A DNA stretch of 64,000 nucleotides from Rhizoclosmatium globosum (Eukaryota > Chytridiomycota > Chytridiomycetes > Chytridiales > Chytriomycetaceae), in contig MCGO01000010.1 of assembly GCA_002104985.1 (NCBI GenBank), positions 62,001 through 126,000 on the forward strand, in the 5' to 3' direction. Position numbers and translations under genes: made by a program. Below the pieces are notes generated by a model. That model was not told where the DNA came from, ran no database searches, and saw only the letters and a program-made list of their open reading frames with translations. Shown piece by piece: positions 1 through 9,430 of this stretch; the stretch's first letter is position 1; each line of letters begins with the position of its first letter.

Positions 1-2705
1 TTGCTGTCTCTAGTGCATCAAACTCAGAGACAGTATTTCCCTGAGTTCCACGACGGCGCAATTGCCAGGGCCTCAGAGAAAGAGAATCAAAGTCTTTTTG
101 AGCAGGAATAGCAAGCAAGCCCTCACGAACACCCTGATCCAGTAACCCAAAACTCTTTGCATATGCAAAGGGGTGACAATCTATCAAACGAACACTATTT
201 AAGTAAGAATCAGGTATTTTGTCAAATGTTAAACCCTTTGGGTCATCCCAATTGTTGACAACTGGGAAGCACAAACGATAGGTTAACAAGTGGCGATCCA
301 TGTGTGGGTTACATGTTACAAAGTACGACAATGTGGGTCCAAAGAAACGAAGAAGTGCTATCATTTGAGAGTACGCCTTTTTGCTACGTTCTTCAGAGTA
401 CCAAACTTGTTCACCGGCAGAAGCAATGAGTGGACCAATTTCTGAAAGAAGAAGTTTAGCATCTTTAGACTTTGGATTCTTAATGGCGTTTTCCAAACGA
501 GCTTCAACTCCTTCATTTAACAAACGTGTTAACTCTGCCATGGCAGCAGGTGTGTTACGCCACTTTTTACCAACACCCCGAAAAGTCTGAAGTTGAAGTT
601 GAAGGTGGCCAAAGAAGAAACCAAATTCAGGATAGTCTGCAAATACGTTTGAAGCTTGATTGAGCATGTGGCGGATCTGAGAAATAGTTGGTGGACCAGT
701 TCCAAAGGGCCAACCACAAAGAAAGAGGTGAAACATTGAACCATTCATCATTTTGTCCATCTCACCAAAATCTCCCATCAATTTTTTTTCTTGTTTTGCA
801 ATGAGGGGGGTTGTGTTTGATGGAACGGAGAGGGGATTTACAGACTGTGATGTTGGTTTAGAGGAGAAAATAGATGTAGGAGTAGCTCCAGAGGAAGTTG
901 GGACATCAATGCCAGGAAAGCTGTCATCATCGTCTTCGTTGTCTTCATCTTCTATCATCTCAATATCTTGTTCCATCCCATCAACATCTTCTTCAGTGTC
1001 CATTGATTCTTCAGTTTCATCAACATCTTCTCCAATTTTTTCTGTTTGGATTGCTTGGAGAACTTTGGAAAAGATTGATTCGTCTTGTTCTGAAGATGCA
1101 TCAAATGTTTCAACCAAGACAGGCTGCAATGGACCCAACAAGAATTCCTTGTCAGATGCTTCTGGAACTAGTATAGATGCAGATGGGGCACCTGGAACTG
1201 TAGCTGAAGCCATCCCTTCCATTGAAAGAGCATTTGGGTCAGCAACAACATTTGCTGTATCCAGCAACACATCCACCAAAGTTTCCACCCCATCAAAATG
1301 AGACTCCAAAACAAACTTTCCACGCATTTCAGGAGGGCCATAGTCAGAAAGGTGTTTTGCCCATATCACCAGTTCACTTTTGTCCAAGTGGAACACATGA
1401 CAATAGCCATTTTTGATTTGAAGTCTCCCATTAGCATCATTTAACACCATGTTCCATCGGGATAGAAAGCCAACAAACATAATAGAAAAGTCGACAGTTT
1501 CAGCTGTTACTGCTGAAGCAGGAAAAACACAAGATTCTTTTGCAGCAAGATGACGTGTTGATTGCTCAAAAGCAGATGTTGGAACTGCCACTAGATGATT
1601 TTTGAGAACAAGGCGGTCACGGGTGTCCACAAGTTTCAAAATGCCAGATTGCAAATGCACAGTACTCAAACAACGCACTCCGAGAAAGGAAAGTTTTGGA
1701 AGAGCTGTTATGTATGAAGGTTCAGAATACTGTTACAAAAACTGAAGACCTACAAGCACGATTTGCAGAGCCATAATCAATGCCTCCTGCTAGTGATAAT
1801 GTTGGCACACTTCTTACTGACGGTTGCTTTTTGTTATCTTTGTCTTTCTTTGAAGGAACTTTTTTCAGACAGGAACGGTGGCAACCAGAGCAAAGAGCAG
1901 CTTTTGTGTTGAGTGTGATGGGCTCTGAAGAACAGGTCTTCAGCAAAAAATGCTCGTGCAATAAATAGAACCGCCCGTCAAGGACAAAGTAAGTCCGCAC
2001 TGGATTATCGTCAGATAGTTTTGAAACAGACAAGTGATATAATTTTGCAAGACGGAAGCTCAAAACAACTTCATCCTTTTTCAAGATGATGCGAACACCA
2101 CAAGCAGAACATCCATAAAGAGGGAGATTTGGAGAAAAAACAGTGTCAAACTCTGTAATACAGGCTGTTTTTTCTTGATCAGAGATGGGAATAAAGGCGT
2201 CGTTTGGGTTTTTCTGATAGTCCAAGTTACTGTACCAATATGCACGTGCTGTCTGAGGATCATTGGTGTAGTCTGTTTTGCTAATTTGTTGGTGGATTTT
2301 TTAACCAAAATGTGTGACATTACCTTTAAACTTTTCAGGTAAAGCATTTAAGTCATCTTCATTCTCCTTTTCTCGTCGAGCTCGTTGTTGAATACGATCT
2401 TCTCTCTTGAGGCGCTCTTTCTCACTTTCAGACATAATTGTTCGAGCAGACACACGAGAAGAGGAGTCGTGCTCCCTGATTCCAGCCATTGTAGTGGATG
2501 AGAGAGACTCACGAGCAGACACACGAGAAGAGGAGTCGTGCTCCCTGATTCCAGCCTTTGTGGTGGATGAGAGAGAATCACGAGCAGACACACGAGAAGA
2601 GGAGTCTTTTTGTTTTGCAGTTGTTGTTTTAGAGAGTGATTGAAGACTGCGAGAACGTGCCCTCTTCATTGCGGAAGCAGATTGAAAAGGAGCAGTTGAA
2701 AGCAA
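1..2705 (-). CDS. Helitron-type transposase, N-terminal part (partial)
   Basis: The open frame runs leftward off the window edge, so only the amino-terminal part is present. I join three exons (2705..2324, 2272..1754, 1704..1) across two short GT-AG introns of 51 and 49 nt; both junctions restore frame. Seen in order: three copies of a ~23-residue Ser/Arg-rich repeat (about 2440-2640), a Cys-rich segment with CSACG and CSGCH pairs (about 1880-2110), an acidic linker (about 910-1060), then a block containing FGPTLSYFVTCNP (about 300-350). That block resembles the signature of the Helitron_like_N domain, which in Helitrons precedes the Rep (HUH) nuclease and helicase. Those two domains would lie left of position 1 and cannot be checked. 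No in-frame stop was met, so this may be a live or young copy. The family call rests on motif resemblance only. Confidence 0.72.
2440..2640 (-). repeat. 69-bp coding tandem repeat in the Helitron N-terminus
   Basis: Two full copies and one partial copy of a 69-bp unit lie head to tail inside the Helitron reading frame. The unit encodes SSSRVSAR followed by a Ser/Thr-rich stretch and AGIREHD. Copies differ by a few bases only, and the unit length is a multiple of three, so copy number can change without breaking the frame. A further degenerate SSRVSA is encoded just upstream near 2720. Confidence 0.8.
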
Positions 2706-2758
2706 TTGATTGGCTGAAACACGTGAGCTAAAGCGGATTCCTTCGACTGTCTGAGATC

Positions 2759-3190
2759 CTAACTCTGAGAAACAGTGATCAGATCAATACAACAATGCAT
2801 CAAAGACAAACCAGCCACAATTCCATTACTTGCATCCTTATTTGACAACTCCATGGAATCAATCGTCATAAACATCTCTCCTTTAGTTGCAAGCGACGAA
2901 GGGAAGGCAAGGTGCGACTCTGAATCTGTGGTATCAATGTAATACATGCGAATGCATTCCCTAACCTTGTGGATCTACATTCATAGGAGTTACAATTGTT
3001 TCAGAAGTACTGCTTTGGATGGAGGCTGGAGAAGAGGTTAGAACAATGCAAAGACAGTCTTTGCCCCAAAGTGCTCACACAAGGCAGCGTCAATAACAGC
3101 TTGAGATTGATCCAATTGATCTTCTCGATAATGCGGAGGAGCTGATCTTGCTCTTGTTGCGGATAGAGTCTTCTTCTGTTTTGGGGGCAT
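2759..3190 (-). CDS. Probable upstream exons of the Helitron gene
   Basis: Two short open stretches lie directly upstream of the Helitron frame on the same strand. The first begins at an ATG at 3190 (MPPKQKKTLS, basic). A later one covers about 2985-2770, broken by a possible 40-nt intron ending near 2907 whose removal keeps the frame (PMNVDPQ joined to DSESHLAF). A donor near 2810 and an acceptor near 2710 would link it in frame to the repeat-bearing exon. I could not find a convincing junction for the first exon, which ends in a stop at 3038. The chain is therefore tentative, and part of it may be decayed. Confidence 0.35.
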
Positions 3191-3232
3191 GTTCTGTTCT
3201 TGGTTGTATAATTGGCTAAGAATTAATACCAT

Positions 3233-4063
3233 TACACAATCAATTCATCAGATCACCAAAACACTTCCTAGCCATACGAAGGTTTTGGATATGCTGCATA
3301 TGCATACCTCAATTAAATAATAGAAACAGTTTATTTACACACACAAAACGCATTTTTGAACTCAAATCATCTTTGAAAATATGAGGAGATCCGACACAAA
3401 GTATCAATGAGGGAATGCTCTGCGAGTTTGGAGGATAATGGAGGTAAGACGAGTGTGTTGAGGTGACTAGTGTACTCACGTTTTACACAGATATGCCAGC
3501 ACCGTCGAAATATACGGAGAGTATCAAAACAACTACGAGGGAAAGATCTGCGAGTTTGAAGGCGAATGGAGGTAAGATGAGTGTGTTGTGATGAAATAAG
3601 TACTCAACTCCACATTCCCTTTGCCCCACAACTCCTATAGTCTTCAACTTTCGGCCGCATTCTTTCCTAATAATAGAGAAGGCTTGAGTAAAATTTAAGG
3701 GTCGCGCTGTGTCCGTGTCAATTGATTAGATTGGTTAGTTTGCGCACAACACAACCGTACCTCTAATCCTTGACGACATTGGCCCACATTTCCTACACGC
3801 CTTCTTTGAATCCAATTCAATCGATTGCGCTTGATTTCAGTGTTGGGAAAGGCTTTTTGGTGGAGTCAAGTTTTGGATGTTTCTGCGAATGAATAGAAGT
3901 GCTCTTCCTCATCATAACTCTTGGTTTTTATTTGATGAAAAGCCTTTCGCTGGCCACCGCCAGAACCCAACGTGGGGATTTTCAGTAATTCGCAAAGACC
4001 ATTTTCTTTTGTTAAGGTATGTTCCGAAAATCCCTCCGCCGCCGCCTCAATAATCCATCAATT
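3233..4063. other. Intergenic stretch with a duplicated exon-like segment
   Basis: No convincing gene. Two imperfect copies of a ~65-bp segment lie at about 3412-3477 and 3541-3606. Both carry 'tctgcgagttt', a 'aatggaggtaag' end and a following 'gagtgtgttg'. The second copy reads as an open exon (YGEYQNNYEGKICEFEGEW) between a CACAG acceptor near 3490 and a GTAAG donor near 3571. The first copy has a stop in the same frame. This looks like remains of a gene with repeated exons. The rest is AT-rich with nothing recognisable. Confidence 0.4.
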
Positions 4064-4180
4064 TCAAAATAAATTTGTGCAAACGATGCAAATGAATATC
4101 ACCATTTTATAATTCAAGATGGAGGGACAGGCTTGATTTTTTGGCGACGGGATCTCATTTGACGTAAAACTGAGGTGGGG

Positions 4181-4349
4181 ACAGACAGACAGACAGACAA
4201 ATTCCCAAAGGCGGCACCTAAATGAAGTCCGAGTATACATCCTCGGAAACAAATTCCCAAAGGCGGCACCTAAATGAAGTCCGAGTATACATCCTCGGAA
4301 ATTCCCAAAGGCGGCACCTAAATGAAGTCCGAGTATACATCCTCGGAAA
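4181..4349. repeat. (ACAG)n microsatellite followed by a triple ~48-bp repeat
   Basis: A short (acag)n run at about 4181-4199 is followed by three near-identical copies of a ~48-bp unit starting near 4201, 4253 and 4301. Each copy begins attcccaaaggcggcaccta and ends in catcctcgga. The first two copies are separated by about four extra bases; the last two abut. The array lies just beyond the 3' end of the gene at 4404-5384. No protein function is suggested by the reverse-strand ORF across it. Confidence 0.85.
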
Positions 4350-4403
4350 TTCAACTGAAATTATTATTTTGATTATGAGACGTTCTTTTCTGTTTTATTA
4401 AAC

Positions 4404-5384
4404 TTAAATGTGCACGTAACCAGTACCTCCCATTTGATTATACAGATTTCTGTACTTTTTCATCCTCTCTGCCAGAACATGCTCCAGCCTCCCTTCCTTA
4501 TTAAGCACATCACCCAACCAAACTTGAAGCAATGAAGAAAGAATCGCCAAAACCTGTCTCTGCTCGCAATTCAACCAACACAACTTATCCATCACAAACT
4601 CAATTTTCCCAAAAACAGGCCTGGGATCATGACTCCCACCCTTCCCAGGCGCCGACTCCGCCAGCGTATACTTATAAAACGGCTTGTGATCCACTTCCGC
4701 ATACGCAACAGTCACCCACTCCCCCTTCATCAACACCTGAAACTCATGTCTCCCCACATTCTCCTCCCCACTCCCAGCCCCAGTCCCACCAGAACTCGAC
4801 GACCCACCAACACCCGCGAAATTCCACCACTTGTTCGCGTCCCGCTCCTCACACATAATCCACCGCGCCGAAACACCATCCAGATCAAACCGCGCTTGCA
4901 CCTTTTTCACGTGGTAACCCTCCATCTGAAACGCACCCGGAGGAGTAAACCGCGCAGACTCATGGATATGCAGTACCACCTCTTCGTTACTGTTTTGGTA
5001 GCGCCCTTTGAACACAAATCTTTGCATGGCGGGGTGATCCTCCCTGGACCCAAGCGGGGGCAACACGTGGCGGGTTGTGAATGCGGCGGTTGTAGAAGGA
5101 GAGCGGAGGTCCCAGATGCGTGAGCCGGGGGACGTTCCTGGGTATACGTGTTTGAAATGGTAGTTAAGGTATAAATTGAACTGGGACCATGAGAGAGTGA
5201 ATGCGTCGATGCGGAATATGGGGGATGACGAGTCTGAGGGGGTTGGGAAGAGGTCTAGGACTGTGGCGTCGGTTGAGCGGCGGAAATAGAGGTGCGGTGG
5301 CCAAGATTCGAGGGTACTATCGTATGTTGGAGGAGCCTCTAAACCGTCGGCGGAATAACTTGGAAGGCCTTGTGTTGGATCCAT
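4404..5384 (-). CDS. Protein of unknown function, intact duplicate
   Basis: A 326-residue intronless gene starting at an ATG at 5384 (MDPTQGLPSYS). I do not recognise the family. Visible features: a proline-rich amino end with PPTY, which could bind WW domains or be an accessible tail; a compact middle region with many aromatic residues; a Gly/Ser-rich loop (about residue 205); and a conserved carboxyl part containing FGKIEFVMDKLCW and WLGDVLNKEGRLEHVLAER. There is no signal peptide or membrane segment. A nearly identical paralog exists as two separated halves at 5938-6570 and 14748-15108, and even the ~20 bases upstream of the two start codons match, so the duplication is recent. A membrane-associated scramblase- or tubby-like fold is conceivable but not supported by any motif I can name. 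Confidence 0.75.
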   Translation of the reverse strand: MDPTQGLPSYSADGLEAPPTYDSTLESWPPHLYFRRSTDATVLDLFPTPSDSSSPIFRIDAFTLSWSQFNLYLNYHFKHVYPGTSPGSRIWDLRSPSTTAAFTTRHVLPPLGSREDHPAMQRFVFKGRYQNSNEEVVLHIHESARFTPPGAFQMEGYHVKKVQARFDLDGVSARWIMCEERDANKWWNFAGVGGSSSSGGTGAGSGEENVGRHEFQVLMKGEWVTVAYAEVDHKPFYKYTLAESAPGKGGSHDPRPVFGKIEFVMDKLCWLNCEQRQVLAILSSLLQVWLGDVLNKEGRLEHVLAERMKKYRNLYNQMGGTGYVHI

Positions 5385-5937
5385 TTTGAGTTGCTTTTAA
5401 TTGGGGATTGATTGGTTGATTGTTGCTGGGTGGATGCATCCAGTGCTTTCGATTTGCTTGGCACAAGATCAGCCACCATTACTGATTGCAAAACTAATGA
5501 TTCGCCCCCTATATTTTGATGATGTGCAAAAGTGCAATAAAACAGATGAAAGCGAATGAAAAAAGGAAACTGTTGGATTTCCTTAAAAAATTAGGTTTGA
5601 GGCTTGCACAGTATGTGATACGCTGCAAGCCTCCTTCCACTAAAGCGTGTGACATTTTGACGCACCTGTTTCAAATTAACACATATGACGCATCGAAAGT
5701 ACGAAATCATCAGCTTCAAATGTTGTGGAACAGACAGGAAACTACTCTTTGCGAAACTGAACGTGCTATCATGGAATTTGGACTTGTGGACCAGGATTCA
5801 ACTGAAAACAAAATACCACTTCAGTCCTCTTTGCATAAACCTTTATATTGATATTTTTTATTTTTACTTCATATATTGTGTTGTTGTTTTAAGAATAGGA
5901 TGAATTCTCTCCCTCAATCTCTCGACGTTCGTCTTCA
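5385..5937. other. Intergenic spacer between the duplicated genes
   Basis: About 550 bp between the start of the intact duplicate and the 3' end of its paralog fragment. It holds a 111-codon plus-strand frame (5516-5851) with no recognisable features, which I treat as chance. In the pre-inversion order this was the spacer between two tandem genes on the minus strand. Confidence 0.5.
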
Positions 5938-6570
5938 TTAAAGTTGGAGGTAACCACTACCTAACGTTTGATTATACGGATTTCTAAACTTTTTCATCCT
6001 CTCTGCAAGAACATGCTCCAGCCTCCCTTCCTTATTAAGTACATCACCCAACCAAACTTGAAGCAACGAAGAAAGAATCACCAAAACCTGTCCCTGCTCG
6101 CAATTCAACCAACACAACTTGTCCATCACAAACTCAATTTTCCCAAATATAGGCCTGGGATCATGACTCTCACCCTTCCCAGGCGCCGACTCCGCCAAAG
6201 TATACTTAAAAAACGGCTTCCGATCCACTTCCGCATACGCAACAGTCACCCACTCCCCCTTCCTCATCAACAGCTGAAACTCATGTCTTCCCACATTCTC
6301 CTCGTCTCTCCCAGATTCAGACCCAGGCGCAGCAGAACTCGACGCCCCACCAACACCTGGGAAATTCCACCACTTCTTCACACCTTCAGACATAATTATT
6401 TTCCACATAACCCATCGCGCCGGAACACCATCCAGATCAAAGCGGGCTTGCACCTTTGTCACATGGTTTCCCTCGACATGATACATACCAGGCTCCATGA
6501 GCCGGGCAGACTCGTGGATGTGCATTAGCACCTCTTCGTCGCTGTTTGGGGTGCGTCCTTTAAACAAGAA
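5938..6570 (-). pseudogene. C-terminal half of the split duplicate (unknown function)
   Basis: The frame encodes about 210 residues matching the carboxyl two thirds of the gene at 4404-5384 (FKGR, HIHESAR, RFDLDGV, AYAEVD.KPF.KYTLAESAPGKG, FGKIEFVMDKLCW), with scattered substitutions and a slightly different Gly/Ser loop. It begins abruptly at FKGR without a start codon. The missing amino-terminal half lies 8.5 kb away on the other strand at 14748-15108. Immediately upstream (6571 onward) the sequence switches to the Gly/Ser linker of an unrelated secreted-protein gene. This is an inversion breakpoint rather than simple decay, since both halves are otherwise open. Confidence 0.85.
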
Positions 6571-8773
6571 CTGCTACTTCCGCTACTTCCACCACTACCA
6601 CTGCTACCGCCACTTCCACCATTACTGCCAGTGCCGCCATTGCCGTTGCTGCTACTTCCAGGATTCTGAGTTGTCCAGTGGATATCAAACTCGTATAAAC
6701 TGTCGTTTGAGTCAACAAAGCGAAGGTCCTTAAGACCTTGACAAGAATTGATTGAAGTGACGGGTTGCAAAGAACCCGTAGATCCAGCAAAGATAGTCAC
6801 AGTTGCAGAGCTGGACGAAGATGTTTGCGAAAAGCACGAAGACGGAATGGTCACATATTTGCACAAAGAGGGATCGGCGTTGCTACATCCAGGACTCACG
6901 GACAATGCGTTGATCCAAACTTCTATGTTTGTTGGAAGTGTGAAAGTAATGTCTTGATTGGCATTTTGAGATCCGTCTACTGATGCAACAGTGATGGATC
7001 CAAATGTTGGCGAAACTTTGAAAACATTTGAAACTCCGCAACCATAGGAAGAAACAGTTGAAGTCAATGGTGACGATAAAGATGCGTCAGCTGCAATTTC
7101 GTATGCACTCAGAGTCAGTACAACCTTCTTGGAGCAGTCAAGAGGGCTATTTGATGAGTATTTGTACAGCTTTCCAGAGACAAGATTGGGGGTCAAAACT
7201 ACGTTGGAAGCTGTGCAGTCTGTGTTGGTAACACCAGATGCTCCAACACAAACGGCAACTTCGTAGACTTTTGTAGTGTCCTTCAAGACACTTGTAAACC
7301 CAACCGTGAAAATTCCATTGTCACCAACGGATAAACTGTCAACTTCAAACGTTCCTCCAAACGGAGTAGTCGAAGGTGCTGAACCTCCCTTGATACTAGC
7401 ACCAACAAATGCATCACCTGACGCAAAACTGAGCTTGTAGTTACCGGTATTCGAAAACTGTTTGTATGAGCTCACAACTTGAATTTCACACCCTGATGGA
7501 ACTGTAATAGAGAAACCGCAGGCATTACTGAGACCAGCCGCAGGTATGCTGGTTCCGTCGGCATAAGGGCCACACCCACTGACAGCTGAGACGGTGAAAG
7601 TTTGACCATGGGCCTGGGATTGAGTCAGAATAAAGGAGTTGCCTGAAGTTTGGACTGTTGGCTGGAATGCCAAATCAGAGACAGATGAGGCGGAACCAGA
7701 ACACGTTGGATTGGCGTTACCGCCTCCATTTCCTCCACTACCGCCGCCTGTGTTACCACCTGTTGAACCACCTGTTGTGCCACCTGTTGTGCCACCAGTG
7801 TTACTACCTCCAGTGTTGCCTCCACCAGTGTTTCCACTTGATCCTCCGCCATTAGGATCAATCTGACATTAACGCTTTAAATTGCATTATCGATAAGAAA
7901 AAAGAAATTCAACTCACTAGTTTGTCTGACCAGGTAATGTACTGATTGATTGAGGGGTCACAGCCTAACTCCTCACAGACAGCAGACGAAGCATCAACGA
8001 CATTAACTTTGCAAGGTCTTTGTCCGCTGTGATCCACGTCACAGCCATTCTGAGAGTCGCATTCATCCACAACCTTTGCCGTTGTCATTTTCCCGTTCCA
8101 ATAAATATAAACCTCTTGCAGACATCAAGACCCTCCGTTGAACCAACCTGAAGAAACAAATTAATATGACATCCAACAAAAGAAAAAAAACAACTAATAA
8201 AACGCTACCAGTCGAAAGGGCAACAACTTTCTCGTCTTTCTGGGGCCAAATACCATCTTTGATACAGCTTCCGATGCCTCCTCCAGCTCCACCATCCGTG
8301 AAATCATTGTTAGTCATGACGGCAAGGGTTCCATGTGTCTTGTCCACTGGTGGCGAGCAAGTGTATCCCTTGTAACTGTGACCCGGAAAGCAACAAAGGG
8401 AGGCTCTTTGCGCCTCGTCCGCTCCATCTCCAGCGTTGCAGTCAACACCTTGGTACGTGATTGAATTGGAAGAAACGCAGGATGGAGGGAAAGTTTCTGG
8501 ATCCACATATCCGTCGCCAATAGAGCATCCGAGAGGGAAGTTGTACACCTCTTTGGCCCAGGGACTGTCCATACAAATTCCTTGGGCGTCGTCGCCATTG
8601 TACCGAGGAAAGCAACCCATTTGTCCGTCACAAGAGTCAGACCCAATGGGAGAGCACTGCCATCCACACATTGATTCGCTAGTAGTTTGGATAGGAGGCG
8701 TTGGCCAATGGGCAAGTTGGGCAGATGCAATTGTCCCAATGAGGCCAAGCTGAACGATCACTTTCAATTTCAT
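6571..8773 (-). pseudogene. 5' half of a split secreted multidomain protein: signal peptide, kiwellin-like domain, unknown domain
   Basis: Start at 8773 is chosen because MKLKVIVQLGLIGTIASAQ is a clear signal peptide; an ATG at 8815 would add 14 residues before it. Exons: 8773..8209, 8147..7918, 7862..6571. The first part is Cys-rich. It then matches the kiwellin/ripening-related double-psi barrel family: GYTCSPPV, NNDFTDGGAGGG, VALSTG, then AKVVDECDSQNGCD and ITWS at the end. A Gly/Ser/Thr linker follows, then about 280 residues of unrecognised Cys-containing beta-rich sequence, then a second Gly/Ser linker cut at 6571. An in-frame TGA lies at 8125-8127 inside the kiwellin domain, where relatives have Arg before Cys. 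Other kiwellins are secreted plant or fungal proteins. The rest of this gene is at 15109-16793. Confidence 0.8.
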
Positions 8774-9430
8774 TGCTGTTGAGCTTTGGTGAATTTTCTT
8801 TTTCATGGTTCTCATGGTACAAATTTTTGCTCAGAATTTAAACTCGCCTTGAACCAGTTTGAACCAGTTTGAACCACCTTGAACCACCTTGAACCAGTTT
8901 TACCAGCTACAACACATTTTTGATTAAAATAAAAAAATCATGAATTTCCTCTGAAGTTCCAAATGTCGTGGTTGTATGGAACCTATTGTTGGTCGCTAAA
9001 TGCTTGTGGCCATTCCGTGGTTAACCATTACGTTTAATTCGAACTTGAAATGCGTACGGTTTAGACCTGGACGAAGTAAGTCATTGGTTTCTGACTTCGG
9101 GTGGTTTGAATGCTGAATGGTTGTAAACCTTAACTTACTCTATTCAGCCTCTCACGTTCTCTCCAGTATGATTTGGAATTAATCTGCATATAAGAATGCA
9201 TGTCATCGTAGTAAAGATTTTTTAATTAAATATACCAATTTCAAGTTGAGGGATATCCAGAAAGATGAATCTATCTTCTTCCGAGTATCAGAACGTATCT
9301 ACTTGTATCGTGTCCAAGTTCTGTCGTTCGCGTTAAATTGAGGAACAGAGAAAGAGAAAGAGAAGCTCTCCCTTTTTGTTTTTTTTGATCCAGTCCCAAT
9401 CACCAACCACCAACCAACAACCAACCCGAA
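8774..9430. promoter_or_regulatory. Divergent intergenic region with a 10-bp tandem repeat
   Basis: The region between the secreted-protein gene (minus strand) and SGD1 (plus strand). At about 8851-8900 there are five head-to-tail copies of gaaccagttt or gaaccacctt, within 80 bp upstream of the secreted-protein start codon, so they lie in its likely promoter or leader. The SGD1 side is pyrimidine- and CAAC-rich just before its ATG. No other element was recognised. Confidence 0.5.

Noticed and set aside
5516..5851. A 111-codon plus-strand frame between the duplicated genes
   Set aside because: No family features, no good start context, and it lies in the spacer of a recent tandem duplication.
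8125..8127. TGA recoded as an amino acid in this organism
   Set aside because: TGA is the natural stop of several clear genes here, including SGD1, transportin and a 7-TM paralog.
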